Assembly: GCA_025356665.1 (NCBI GenBank)
Contig: JANXRV010000146.1
Location: 51,581-115,580 of the forward strand
DNA length: 64,000 nucleotides
Direction of reading: 5' to 3'
Source of the DNA: CAITSH01 sp025356665
Lineage (GTDB): Bacteria; Pseudomonadota; Gammaproteobacteria; Burkholderiales; SG8-39
Every line of letters begins with the position of its first letter. The first letter of the stretch is position 1. Under the pieces are notes generated by a model. That model was not told the origin of the DNA and ran no database searches. It saw only the letters and a list, made by a program, of their open reading frames with translations. This document shows, piece after piece, positions 17,904 through 26,622 of the stretch. Position numbers and translations under genes: made by a program.

Positions 17904-18677
17904 CTAGTCGCGGAACGTTGGATCCAGTCGGGAGGCCTGTCGTATGCAGGCGTCCCAGTTCTTGGAGCGCGCCAGCTGCGGATCTGAATTTTCGACCTGC
18001 TGCACTGCGAACGCGCATACCTTTTCGTCTATCAGCGTGTATTCCGCACCGCCCGCCAATGCGGCGATCTGGCCGCGGCAGGCTGTCTCAAGGTAATGGT
18101 GATCGACAAAGGCTTCTTGCACCGTACGGCCACACACGAGCGAGCCGTGGTTGCGCAGCAGGGCGATTCGCATCAGGCCAAGGCTCGCGACCAGCGGATC
18201 GCGCATTTCCATATTGAATTCGAAGCCACCGAAGTCGTGGTAGGCGATGCGTCTGTAAAAGCCCACGGCGTGCTGATTGATCATCAGCAGCCCGTGTTTC
18301 TGCGATGCCACGCCCATGTTGGCAGGCGTGTGGGTGTGGAAAACGGCGTTCAGATCGGGGCGCGCCTTGAGTACGCCGGCATGAATGACGAGGCCGCCGC
18401 CGCGTAGCGGCGGGCTATCTTGCAGGGGATTCCCGTCAAGGTCGAACTTGAGCAGGCTCGATGCCGTGATCTCCTCGAACATCATGGTCATTGGCTTGAT
18501 CAGGAGGTGGTTTGGCTCCCCCGGAACGCGCATCGACAGGTGGTTATAAGTCAGGTCGTTGACGCCGGCGTGGGCGAGCAGCCGGTGACAGGCTGCGAGG
18601 TCCACGCGTGCCGCCCATTCCTGCTCGGATACGCGATCACGCACTTGTTGCGGGGATTTGACGGCGCTCAGGTTCAT
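17904..18677 (-). CDS. Class II aldolase/adducin-family protein (aldolase or decarboxylase)
   Basis: 257 residues from the ATG at 18677 (GGAAAAG upstream); a GTG at 18701 is an alternative. The metal site is recognisable: VFHTHTPAN (two His) and LLRNHGSL with the third His. The acidic catalytic residue could be the Glu of FEEIT. In aromatic pathways this family provides decarboxylases such as CmtD/PhtC-type enzymes as well as aldolases acting on sugar phosphates. With two ring oxygenases and a C-C hydrolase in the same operon, a decarboxylation or aldol step on an aromatic-derived acid is the best inference. Confidence 0.88.
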   Translation of the reverse strand: MNLSAVKSPQQVRDRVSEQEWAARVDLAACHRLLAHAGVNDLTYNHLSMRVPGEPNHLLIKPMTMMFEEITASSLLKFDLDGNPLQDSPPLRGGGLVIHAGVLKARPDLNAVFHTHTPANMGVASQKHGLLMINQHAVGFYRRIAYHDFGGFEFNMEMRDPLVASLGLMRIALLRNHGSLVCGRTVQEAFVDHHYLETACRGQIAALAGGAEYTLIDEKVCAFAVQQVENSDPQLARSKNWDACIRQASRLDPTFRD

Positions 18678-18743
18678 TGCTTTTCCATTTAAAGGGATCA
18701 CCGATCACGGATGGCGGCTTGAGCCGACAAGCGCGATGTTTGC

Positions 18744-19706
18744 CTAGTCGATTCTGATGCCGTTTTCTTTCACCACCTCAGTCCAGCGTGCCACATCCGA
18801 CTTTATCTGCTGTGTGAATGCTTGCGGGGTACTAAGATCTATCTCGAGGCCGTGTACGGCAAGACGTTGTTTCATCTTGGGGTCTTTCATGATCGCCGAA
18901 ATCTCTTCGTTTAGCTTCGCCACTATCTCCGCTGGCGTCGCGGCCGGTGCAAGCACGCCGTACCAAAGGTCGACGTTGTATCCAGGCACCGTTTCGGCCA
19001 CGGCCGGTAGTTCAGGCGCGACTGCCGAGCGCGTGGTGCCTGTCGTGGCAAGTCCGCGTAACTGGTTGAGCTTCATCGGCTGCAGTAAGGTGTTGATCGC
19101 GCCAAACAGCACTTGTACGCGGCCGGCTAGCATGTCGGGCACCATCTGCGTGGCGCCTTTGAAGGGGATATGCTCCATTTTCGTTTTTGTCGTGGCCTGA
19201 AAAAGTTCAGCTGCGAGATGCTGCACTGTCCCCGGACCCGCCGATGCGTAATTTAATTTACCTGGCGCCGATTTCAGGTGTGCAATCAACTCTTGCACGT
19301 TTTTTGCGGGGACATCCGGTGTGACTACCAATGCAATTGGAATGGTCGCGACGCGTGCGATTCCGGTGAAGTCCTTGATGAGGTCATAGGGCGAGTTTCG
19401 CGCCAGGACGGCGTTGATGGCTATGCTGTTGGCGGCCATTAGGATGGTATAGCCGTCGGCGGGGGCCTTGGCGACGAAGTCGCCGCCTATGGTTCCACCT
19501 GCGCCGGCCTTGTTTTCGACAATCACCGCTTGCCCGACCCGTTTTTGAAGTTCCTGTCCAATTTCGCGTGCGAGCAGATCGTTACCGCCGCCGGGCGCAA
19601 ATGGCACGATGAAGCGGATGGGTTTGTTGGGGTAGGTCTGCGCCATGGACGGCGTAGCAAACCAGGCTGCCAGCAGGCAGACGGCAAGACGGTTGGAAAT
19701 AGTCAT
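18744..19706 (-). CDS. Bug-family (TctC) periplasmic substrate-binding protein
   Basis: 320 residues from the ATG at 19706 (GGAGAG upstream). It has a signal peptide with MAQ cleavage near residue 23, then TYPNKPIRFIVPFAPGGGNDLLAR and VENKAGAGGTIGG, the standard first beta-strand and ligand loop of Bug receptors. ADGYTILM and HIPFKGATQMVPDMLAGRV follow as in the family. Bug proteins deliver carboxylates to TctAB permeases, but no tctAB is present. It follows another Bug gene by 151 bases in the oxygenase operon and probably binds the aromatic or carboxylate substrate of that operon. Confidence 0.93.
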   Translation of the reverse strand: MTISNRLAVCLLAAWFATPSMAQTYPNKPIRFIVPFAPGGGNDLLAREIGQELQKRVGQAVIVENKAGAGGTIGGDFVAKAPADGYTILMAANSIAINAVLARNSPYDLIKDFTGIARVATIPIALVVTPDVPAKNVQELIAHLKSAPGKLNYASAGPGTVQHLAAELFQATTKTKMEHIPFKGATQMVPDMLAGRVQVLFGAINTLLQPMKLNQLRGLATTGTTRSAVAPELPAVAETVPGYNVDLWYGVLAPAATPAEIVAKLNEEISAIMKDPKMKQRLAVHGLEIDLSTPQAFTQQIKSDVARWTEVVKENGIRID

Positions 19707-19857
19707 GCTTGCACTCTCCACAAAAGCGATATTTCTTTACTGTTCGGTTGGGCGGGTTTGCCCGTGTCTACCTGGCTTCTCGCTGTGTGTATCCGTGGTG
19801 TTTTTGGCAAGACAGCCTCATCTGCGGTGGGCGTATCTATCCGGGTATCGCGTCCGG

Positions 19858-20832
19858 CTATTCCGGCTTAGCTCCGGAAATCTTTACCGCTTTGGAGAAA
19901 ATCTGCAGGTTGCTGCGGATGTTTTCTGCGTAGGCTTCGGGGGAATTGGCAATCAGTACAAAGCCCATCGTCGTCAGTTTCTGGTTGACTTCCGGGTGTT
20001 GCAGCGCTTTGCCGATTTCCGCGTTGAGTCGCGATACGATGGCTGGCGATGTACCTGCCGGAACGACGATACCCAATTCTGAGCTGAAATTGAATCCCGG
20101 CACCATATCTGCCACGGGTGCCGCCTCAGGCGCTTGTGGCATGCGGTTGCTGGAAGTAATGGCGACGAATTTTGCCTTGCCGGTTTTAACGTGGGCTGCG
20201 AGCGCGGGGTAGGCGGACACGACTAGCGACACTTCCCCGCCTATGAACGCGGGCACAGCCTGGCCGGTGCCCTTGTAGGGCACGTGTACGATGTCCAGGC
20301 CCAGCGCCGCCTTGAGCGATTCCATGGTGATGTGGTGGATGCTGCCGATTCCGGCCGAACCGTAGGTGAGTTTTCCAGGATTGGCCTTGGCGTAACTGAC
20401 GAGTTCGGGAAGTGTGTTTATGTTGAGTGAGGATTGCGCGACGATGAACAAGGGGATGGATCCGGCCAGCATTACGGGCGCGAAGTCCTTGGCCGGATCG
20501 TAGGGGAGTTTGTTGAACATGTACGGATTGATGGCCAATTGCTGGATGTCCGAGAAGAACATCACATAGCCGTCCGGGGGGGATTTTGCCGATGTTTCTG
20601 CCGCGGAGATCCCGCCGGCACCGGGCCGGTTTTCGACGACAAATTGCTGTCCCATGGATTCGGCCAGACGCTGACCCAGTAGGCGTGCGAGTACGTCTGG
20701 TGCTCCGCCTGGCGCGTAGGGGACGATCATGCGAACCGATTTGGCCGGATAGGTCTGGGCTGAGGCGACCGTCGCGAACAGGGTCGCGCAGGCGAGGATG
20801 ATGCATGCCCGGAGGCGAGTTGACTTGATCAT
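19858..20832 (-). CDS. Bug-family periplasmic substrate-binding protein
   Basis: 324 residues from the ATG at 20832 with GGAG 8 bases upstream. A signal peptide ends SAQ near residue 26. Family marks are YPAKSVRMIVPYAPGGAPDVLAR, VENRPGAGGISAAE, PPDGYVM and HVPYKGTGQAVPAFIGGEV. It lies between the second oxygenase pair and the other Bug gene. The two differ enough to have separate ligands, possibly the substrates of the two oxygenases. No TctA or TctB permease is near. Confidence 0.93.
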   Translation of the reverse strand: MIKSTRLRACIILACATLFATVASAQTYPAKSVRMIVPYAPGGAPDVLARLLGQRLAESMGQQFVVENRPGAGGISAAETSAKSPPDGYVMFFSDIQQLAINPYMFNKLPYDPAKDFAPVMLAGSIPLFIVAQSSLNINTLPELVSYAKANPGKLTYGSAGIGSIHHITMESLKAALGLDIVHVPYKGTGQAVPAFIGGEVSLVVSAYPALAAHVKTGKAKFVAITSSNRMPQAPEAAPVADMVPGFNFSSELGIVVPAGTSPAIVSRLNAEIGKALQHPEVNQKLTTMGFVLIANSPEAYAENIRSNLQIFSKAVKISGAKPE

Positions 20833-20933
20833 TGTGGCAATCTCCGTTGAAAAACCCCTTTGTGGCTGCGCGTCAGTGCGCCCTTGCCTCATTTTTTGCC
20901 GAACTTCGGCACTTTATATTGATTCTGCACTGT

Positions 20934-21455
20934 TTAGAACGGTTGCGTAAGCATCGGAAAACGCTGGTCGCAGTTGGTGAGCTCGACTTTTTTCAGTACG
21001 ATCTCCAGGCCCGCAGCTGTGCGTCGCAGGGTGTGGGTGTAGCGCCCGCCGAAAACCCGCCGATCAGCGCCCGGACGGTCCTCGAGCATCAGGAATTTGG
21101 AGCGCACGCGATATTCGTTGCCGTCGTCCGAGGCCCACTCGACTTTGAAGTTGGACAGCACGCGTACGCAGTTGGACTTGGGATCCTGACAGTGGATCAT
21201 CGGGTGTTTCAGTCGCTGGACGCGTGTCTTCATCGTGTGCTTGTCGTCGTAGAAGAGTGACACGTGATCGAGCCAGCTCGTCTGGTCCGGCTTTGCCGGC
21301 GCCCAGTACACGGCGTCCTCGGCGTAGAGCGCAACCCATTCGTCGAAGCGCTGCTCGTCCAGGAGGTCGGCTTCGTTTTCGATGAAGTCGCGCAGTTCCT
21401 CTATCGTCAACGTGCTGCGCCGCGCTGTTTTGATCTTGTTTGCAAGGTTGCTCAT
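20934..21455 (-). CDS. Aromatic-ring-hydroxylating oxygenase beta subunit (pair 2)
   Basis: 173 residues from the ATG at 21455, 8 bases after AAAGGA. The small-subunit pattern is seen in the N-terminal helix (EELRDFIENEADLLDEQRFDEWVALYAEDAVYWAP), followed by a strand with RVLSNFKVEW and the C-terminal LEIVLKKVELTNCD. It belongs with the alpha gene 23 bases upstream. The sequence differs strongly from the beta subunit of pair 1, so the two pairs are not a recent duplication. Confidence 0.92.
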   Translation of the reverse strand: MSNLANKIKTARRSTLTIEELRDFIENEADLLDEQRFDEWVALYAEDAVYWAPAKPDQTSWLDHVSLFYDDKHTMKTRVQRLKHPMIHCQDPKSNCVRVLSNFKVEWASDDGNEYRVRSKFLMLEDRPGADRRVFGGRYTHTLRRTAAGLEIVLKKVELTNCDQRFPMLTQPF

Positions 21456-21478
21456 GGATAGTGTCCTTTGTGATCGGG

Positions 21479-22762
21479 TCAGGCGCTCATCAGGTCGCGC
21501 CACATATTGTGCTTGGCGCGCATGCCCACTTCGCTTGAGCGCGGGCCGAGCAACACGCCCTTGCCCTCATCGATTTCGGCGCCCACGCCGCGCGCTATAA
21601 GGACCCAATCCGCACCCTGCGTCTTGAGGCCTTCCTGGCAGCGTTCGAAGGCCTCGAGATCGTCGGTCTGGATGAAGGACGAGGCCGAATGTGTGATGTT
21701 GACGAACTTCACCAGGTCGGTCGAAATGACCTCCGGTGCGCCCTTGAGCCGAACCGGCCAGATTTCCACCTCGGTGAGATCGACCGCGAGCGGTTTGACG
21801 ATGCGCACCGAGGTCTGCGCGATAAGGATGTCCGTGGTCGGGAACAGCGTCAGGCTGTGGCGGCGGTTTTTCATGATTTCGGCGGTGCGCTCCTCGCCGA
21901 AACGGCTGACCATCAGCGCGCGGTACTCCTCAATCACGCCGCCACGCTGTTCCTTGTCGAACATGGATTGTTCCGAGCTGTGGCCGTTGGGGAATCCGCG
22001 TACGCCCAGTTGCGACACGATGGCCTCGCCATTGGGAGCGAAGAAAGGTGCTGCGCCGCCCTCGGCGCCGGCGCGGCGCTGGAATTGTCGCCCGTCCGGC
22101 CCGACTGTGGAACCGTGGCAGGCCGCGGGGTGGTAGGTGTCGGCCATGTTGTCCATCTGCAGCTTCCAGTTGCCCTTGTAAATGTAGCGGTGGCAGCCGG
22201 CCCAGAATTGCACCTCGCCATCCGGTGCGCGGTCAACCATTTCATCTATGCCGCGGATCGCCTCGCCGAGGTAGTCCTTCAGCGGCATGACTTTGGGGTC
22301 CAGGCAGGCGAAGACAAAGCCCCGATAGGATTCGAAGCGTGGCAGTGGCGCCATGCCGAACACGGGGTCGTCGAGTACGCCTTCGGGAAAGTCGCCGCGC
22401 ATCGGCACGCCGGCGAGTTTGCCGTCGGGTCGGAACCCCCAGCCGTGATACATGCATGTGAATACGCGCTGGTTGCCGCGTTCCTTGGACAGCACCTTGG
22501 CGCCGCGGTGGCCGCAACGGTTATAGAGCACGTGGAGCTTGCCGGCTTCGTCGCGGCTCAACACAATGGGTTGGCGGCCGAGTGTGGTGCAGTAGTAGTC
22601 GCCGAAATTGGGTACCAGGCTTTCGTGGCCGACAAATACCCAGGTGCGGCCGAAAATTTTCTCCATTTCGATCTCGAATATCTGCGGATCGGTGTAGACG
22701 GAGCGGTGGACCCGGTCGGTCTGCACCAGGTTGCGAAAATGTTCGTTGTTGTAGGCGCTCAT
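21479..22762 (-). CDS. Rieske oxygenase alpha subunit (pair 2)
   Basis: 427 residues; ATG at 22762 with GGAGAA upstream. Rieske ligands are Cys83, His85, Cys103 and His106 (CGHRGA...CMYHGW). The catalytic iron site has MADTYHPAACH, giving His211 and His216 after Asp204/Asp208. Compared with pair 1 the spacing is the same but surrounding sequence differs. The length suits the salicylate/anthranilate/phenylpropionate-like oxygenases with a beta subunit. It lies 24 bases after the amidohydrolase. An electron-transfer partner must be encoded elsewhere. Confidence 0.94.
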   Translation of the reverse strand: MSAYNNEHFRNLVQTDRVHRSVYTDPQIFEIEMEKIFGRTWVFVGHESLVPNFGDYYCTTLGRQPIVLSRDEAGKLHVLYNRCGHRGAKVLSKERGNQRVFTCMYHGWGFRPDGKLAGVPMRGDFPEGVLDDPVFGMAPLPRFESYRGFVFACLDPKVMPLKDYLGEAIRGIDEMVDRAPDGEVQFWAGCHRYIYKGNWKLQMDNMADTYHPAACHGSTVGPDGRQFQRRAGAEGGAAPFFAPNGEAIVSQLGVRGFPNGHSSEQSMFDKEQRGGVIEEYRALMVSRFGEERTAEIMKNRRHSLTLFPTTDILIAQTSVRIVKPLAVDLTEVEIWPVRLKGAPEVISTDLVKFVNITHSASSFIQTDDLEAFERCQEGLKTQGADWVLIARGVGAEIDEGKGVLLGPRSSEVGMRAKHNMWRDLMSA

Positions 22763-22786
22763 TGGTGTTTCTCCATTTAAAGCGGA

Positions 22787-24154
22787 TTAGCGGACCAGCA
22801 CACCTTTGCCGGTGTTCTCGTCGTACTGAAAAAGGCCGTTCAGGAAAATTTTGTGCCGCTCGTAGTACATCTGCTTGCGCGGTGCCGGTGGCGTGCGGTC
22901 GATCGGCCGCCCCGACTTGAAGATGTGGTCGAAGCGCGATGGCTTTTGCAGCAGCGTGATGTCTTTTGTCGGGTCGCCGTCAACGACCAGAATGTCGGCA
23001 TAGCGTCCGGCCTCGAGCTTGCCCACTTCATGGCCGAAGCGCTTTAGGATCTGCGTCGCGGCGTGGGTGCCGGTATTGATGGCCTCGAGCGGGCTGAGTC
23101 CGAGATATTCAACAAAAATCTGCATTTCACGCGCGTGCCACTGTCCGTAGGGTACCGGCGACCAGCCGCTCTCCGAGCCCTGGATCAGCGGCACCCCGGC
23201 GCGATACGCGCGCGGCAGGTTTTGCACCGCAGCGTCGACCTCCCGCTTGAAGGCGTCGGCGATGGAGGCGCCGGCATTGGGAGGGCTGGCCTCGAGTATG
23301 TTCACCAGCAGGGGCAGCGTTGGCACGATGATGCACTTGTTCTTCAGGCACCAGTCAATGCCCTCGTCATCAATGAACGAGGCGTGGAAAATGATGTCAA
23401 AACCGGCCTTGGCCGCGAGCAGGATCGAGTCGCGGGAGCGCGCGTGCACCGTGCAGATCTTGCCCAGGCGGTGCGACTCGTCGGCGATGGTTTGGAATTC
23501 TTCGAGCGTGAAGGCAGCGCCGTCAAGGGAGTCGGGCGTGATCAGCGAATCATTGGAACCCGAGACCTTGATCGCATCGACGTTGTCCTTGGCCTGGTAG
23601 CGGATTTGCTCGATGATCTCGTCGCGGCTTTTTACCAGCACGCCGGCCTGACCCGGGGGGAACTGCATTTCGTTGGGGAACGAGTCCTCGAGCCCCTGGT
23701 GCGAGGTGAGCTGCTTGCCTGAAACGGCGAAGCGCGGACCTTCGAACATGCCGCTGTCGATGGCATCACGCACCGACTGCGCGATGTTGTAGGTGGTTGC
23801 CGCATCGAAGGTGCTGGTGACGCCGGCCTGCAGCACCTTCTTGGCGTTCCAGATCGCCTTGAGGGTGCGAAATTCGACCGGCGTGTACAGCGCGAGCTCC
23901 TCTTCGGAGCGTGATTCGCCGAAGGAGATGTGGATGTGCCCGTCGATGAGGCCGGGCATGATGCTGCGTCCGGGGAGGGCGATGCTCTCATAGCCCGGAG
24001 ACAGATATTTTTTCGGCAGCGCATCGGCATTGCCGACCCAGACGATACGTTCGCCTTCGGTGGCGACGGCGCCCTTTTCTATGGGCTTGTCCAGCGTGCC
24101 GTCTATGAGCTTGCCCTTGAGGACATAGCCCTTTGGCGCCTTGGTATTTGCCAT
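22787..24154 (-). CDS. Amidohydrolase-superfamily enzyme (imidazolonepropionase/Xaa-Pro dipeptidase-like)
   Basis: 455 residues. An N-terminal beta-sandwich (about 1-60) is followed by the metal motif GLIDGHIHI near residue 70. Later ligands are likely the His of VHARSRDSI and of DIIFHASFIDD. The C-terminal beta-sandwich carries the usual GKLEAGRYADILVVDGDP. A carboxylated Lys may be in KVSGSNDS near 195. This is the subgroup of amidohydrolases that act on cyclic amides or peptidic bonds. In this operon it could open a ring amide or lactone. It starts 13 bases after the upstream hydrolase gene. Confidence 0.9.
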   Translation of the reverse strand: MANTKAPKGYVLKGKLIDGTLDKPIEKGAVATEGERIVWVGNADALPKKYLSPGYESIALPGRSIMPGLIDGHIHISFGESRSEEELALYTPVEFRTLKAIWNAKKVLQAGVTSTFDAATTYNIAQSVRDAIDSGMFEGPRFAVSGKQLTSHQGLEDSFPNEMQFPPGQAGVLVKSRDEIIEQIRYQAKDNVDAIKVSGSNDSLITPDSLDGAAFTLEEFQTIADESHRLGKICTVHARSRDSILLAAKAGFDIIFHASFIDDEGIDWCLKNKCIIVPTLPLLVNILEASPPNAGASIADAFKREVDAAVQNLPRAYRAGVPLIQGSESGWSPVPYGQWHAREMQIFVEYLGLSPLEAINTGTHAATQILKRFGHEVGKLEAGRYADILVVDGDPTKDITLLQKPSRFDHIFKSGRPIDRTPPAPRKQMYYERHKIFLNGLFQYDENTGKGVLVR

Positions 24155-24167
24155 ATGTTGCTCCTTG

Positions 24168-24992
24168 CTAGGGGTGCCCGGTGCCGTCGAAAAATGACTC
24201 GGCGAGGGCGAGGAATTTTTTCGGGTATTCGAATGCGACCGAATGCGAGCAGCGGCCGAGCAGCACGATATCGGCGTGCGGCAGCGAGTGGCCGACGGTC
24301 AGCGTCAGCGGCTCCAGCGGGAAGCCCTTGTCCTCGCGGCCGTGCAGCATCAGTACCTCGCATTTGACCTTGGATAGTTCCTCGGCACCGAGGACGGCCT
24401 GATCGATGTAGCGCAGCTTGTCGCCCTCGAACATCGTGCTGAAATAGGCTTCGTAGTCGCCGGAGAACAAAACCTTTTCCCGGCCGGATAAATAGGCCTC
24501 GTCAATGAGCGACTTGTCGTGGATAAGGCCTTCTGCCGCGAGGCGCAGTTCGTCGCGGTTTTTCGGGAAGGTCCAGGTGCGCAGCGACGCCTCGGACAAG
24601 GGGAACACCGCGCCCACGGTGGCTGTGGTCATGACGTGCGATATGCGCGGCTCGCGCGCGGCGAGCTTGAGCGCGAGGGCGCCGGAGATCGAATGGCCGA
24701 TGATGCCCACGCGTTCACCCGGCATACGCCGGATCATTTCCAGGCATTGTTCCACCCAAAGCGGGAAATCGAAGTAGGGTGGCGATGGCTTGCGACCGGA
24801 TTTTCCAAACCCAATCAGGTCCATGCCATACACGTGGTGATGCTTGGCCAGGGGCTCGAGCACCAGCCGCCAGTTGCCCTGGGTTGACGCGCCGGGGCCA
24901 GAGCCGTGGATCATTAGTATCGGGAAGCCCTCGCCGCCTTCGACGTAATGGACTGGGATGCCGCGGAAATCAAAGCTTTGATCCTTCATCAT
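24168..24992 (-). CDS. Alpha/beta hydrolase, meta-cleavage C-C hydrolase-like
   Basis: 274 residues. HGSGPGAST near 29-37 is the oxyanion-loop sequence typical of MhpC/BphD/CmtE-type hydrolases of meta-cleavage products. The nucleophile elbow is GHSISG (Ser101), the acid is in HGREDKGFP near 220, and the His in CSHSVAFEYP near 250. A full triad is present. In aromatic pathways these enzymes split vinylogous 1,5-diketones after ring cleavage. No extradiol dioxygenase is in this operon, so the substrate must come from elsewhere or be different. It starts 13 bases after the Rid gene. Confidence 0.9.
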   Translation of the reverse strand: MMKDQSFDFRGIPVHYVEGGEGFPILMIHGSGPGASTQGNWRLVLEPLAKHHHVYGMDLIGFGKSGRKPSPPYFDFPLWVEQCLEMIRRMPGERVGIIGHSISGALALKLAAREPRISHVMTTATVGAVFPLSEASLRTWTFPKNRDELRLAAEGLIHDKSLIDEAYLSGREKVLFSGDYEAYFSTMFEGDKLRYIDQAVLGAEELSKVKCEVLMLHGREDKGFPLEPLTLTVGHSLPHADIVLLGRCSHSVAFEYPKKFLALAESFFDGTGHP

Positions 24993-25005
24993 TTTGGGCC
25001 TTCGC

Positions 25006-25413
25006 TCAGATCGCCGCGATGGCCTGCACTTCGACGAGGAAGGGTTCTTGCACCAGGCGGTCGACCATCAGCAGGGTATTGGGCGGGTAGGCGCCGTTTG
25101 GGAACATACCCGGGAATTCGCGCAGGCGGTAGGTCATGAATTTCGGGATGTCCTGCGAGTGGACGAGGTAGGTCGTGAATTGCACGATGTTGCCCCAGCC
25201 GGCCCCCACCGACTTGAGCGCGGCCTCGAGGTTGGCGAACACCTGCGTGCACTGCTTGTCGAAGTCGTTCGTACCGACGATATTGCCGGCCTTGTCACCG
25301 GCGAGCATGCCGGCGATAAAAATGAATTCGGAGGCCTTGACGCGGGTAATTTGCGAATATTGGCCGAGCGGTGTGCCCAGCGTATCTGGGTTAAAAATTT
25401 TAATGTCAGCCAA
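25006..25413 (-). CDS. RidA-family protein without the catalytic Arg
   Basis: 135 residues from the TTG at 25413, 4 bases after GGAGAG. The fold marks are FIFIAGMLAGD, a helix with VFANLEAALKSVGAGWGNIVQFTTYLV and FLVEVQAIA. The position of the deaminase Arg is occupied by Thr (PNTLLMVDR), so classical 2-aminoacrylate deaminase activity is not expected. It is the first gene of the ten-gene oxygenase operon, 219 bases from the divergent LysR gene. Placement at the operon head suggests a dedicated catabolic role rather than housekeeping. Confidence 0.9.
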   Translation of the reverse strand: MADIKIFNPDTLGTPLGQYSQITRVKASEFIFIAGMLAGDKAGNIVGTNDFDKQCTQVFANLEAALKSVGAGWGNIVQFTTYLVHSQDIPKFMTYRLREFPGMFPNGAYPPNTLLMVDRLVQEPFLVEVQAIAAI

Positions 25414-25516
25414 GGCGCTCTCCAAACGGTGAAGGGCAGATTGTGCGCTACCCGGCGCAATCCGGCAAAATGCCGGTATTGCATATAAATGTAGTAAAAC
25501 AAGCTAGTTGCATTCA

Positions 25517-25531
25517 TTCTTCGCAAGAATA
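25517..25531. promoter_or_regulatory. Candidate LysR operator ATTCTTCGCAAGAAT
   Basis: A perfect palindrome of 6-base arms around CGC, which also fits the T-N11-A form of LysR boxes. It lies between the LysR gene and the divergent oxygenase operon. A second site, 25595-25609, holds nine of the same bases (TTCGCAAGA) in reverse orientation. Such paired sites are usual for LysR activators. Confidence 0.6.
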
Positions 25532-25594
25532 AAGCCTGTCAATTGCTGAATGCTTCTCAACAATAGCTAGGTGCCAGTAGACTGTCACACGAAT

Positions 25595-25609
25595 TATCTT
25601 GCGAAAACA
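25595..25609. promoter_or_regulatory. Second, imperfect LysR-type half-site
   Basis: TATCTTGCGAAAACA contains the reverse complement of TTCGCAAGA, the core of the palindrome at 25517. It lies 24 bases before the LysR start codon, so binding here could give autoregulation. Support is the shared nine-base core only. Confidence 0.4.
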
Positions 25610-25632
25610 CATGAGAAAAAATAAACTGAACC

Positions 25633-26622
25633 ATGGCTTCGACGCTGCCCCCCCTGACTGCATTACGTGCTTTTGAGTCCGCAGCGCGCCACCTTAGTCT
25701 GAAAAAGGCTGCGGCTGATCTCAGCGTTACGCCGGCGGCTGTCAGCCATCAAATCCAGCAACTCGAAGCCTGGTTGGGGGTGAGGTTGTTTCGCCGCCGC
25801 CATCGTGCGATCGAACTCACTGAAATCGCGCAGGCCTGCCTGCCCAAGTTGCAGGAAGGGTTTGATTGCCTGCGCCAGGCGGTAGACCGTGTGCGTGACT
25901 ATCGCGGCACCGATGTGCTTACCGTTGGTGCATCGCCCTCCTTCGCTTCGCACTGGTTGATGCCGCGCTTGCATCGTTTTGTCATCAGTCACCCCGACAT
26001 CGATGTGCGTGTGTCGACGCAAATGCGCCAGTTCTCGCGTCTACCGCGTGGTCAGCGTGGCGATTTCGAAAGCGTGCTGGCCTGGGCTGACGAGGTCGAT
26101 GTGGTGGCGGTATTCGGTAATGGCGATTATCCGGGCATGCGCGTTGACCGGTTGTTGCCCCTGGACATTACGCCGATGTGCAGTCCGCTGCTGCTCGCCG
26201 GTGAGCATCGCTTGGAGACGCCGGCGGATTTGTGTCGTCATACCTTGCTGCACGATGACAGGGGCGTGCTCTATGAGGGGCGTTCGTTCTGGGACATTTG
26301 GCTGGAAAAGGCGGGTGTCGGGGGAATGGACACGCAGCGTGGCCCGCACTTCACCCATTCTGTGCTGGCGCTGGAGGCGGCGATGGCCGGGCTGGGGGTG
26401 GTCGCCAGCACTCCGGCGCTGGCGACCGCAGACTTGACGGCCGGTCGCCTGATCGCGCCCTTTGCGCTGAAGGTGCCGTTGGCGTCCAGTTACTATGTTG
26501 TGAGCAATGATTTGTCGTCCAGGCGCGGTGTGGTCGGCGTGTTTCGCGACTGGCTGCTGGCCGAGGCGAGCAGGCAGGTTGGTGCCGCCAGTGCACCTGA
26601 CAAGGTGGCGGCTAGCCGGTGA
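25633..26622 (+). CDS. LysR-family transcriptional regulator (GcvA-like)
   Basis: 329 residues. A winged helix-turn-helix occupies about residues 8-67 (LTALRAFESAARHLSLKKAAADLSVTPAAVSHQIQQLE). The typical linker helix and a two-lobe effector domain (about 95-300) follow. PPLTALRAFE at the start is characteristic of the GcvA-like subgroup. It is divergent from the Rid/oxygenase operon and probably its activator, responding to an aromatic intermediate. No clear ribosome site precedes the ATG at 25633. Its end overlaps the convergent GFA gene by 11 bases. Confidence 0.93.
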   Translation: MASTLPPLTALRAFESAARHLSLKKAAADLSVTPAAVSHQIQQLEAWLGVRLFRRRHRAIELTEIAQACLPKLQEGFDCLRQAVDRVRDYRGTDVLTVGASPSFASHWLMPRLHRFVISHPDIDVRVSTQMRQFSRLPRGQRGDFESVLAWADEVDVVAVFGNGDYPGMRVDRLLPLDITPMCSPLLLAGEHRLETPADLCRHTLLHDDRGVLYEGRSFWDIWLEKAGVGGMDTQRGPHFTHSVLALEAAMAGLGVVASTPALATADLTAGRLIAPFALKVPLASSYYVVSNDLSSRRGVVGVFRDWLLAEASRQVGAASAPDKVAASR

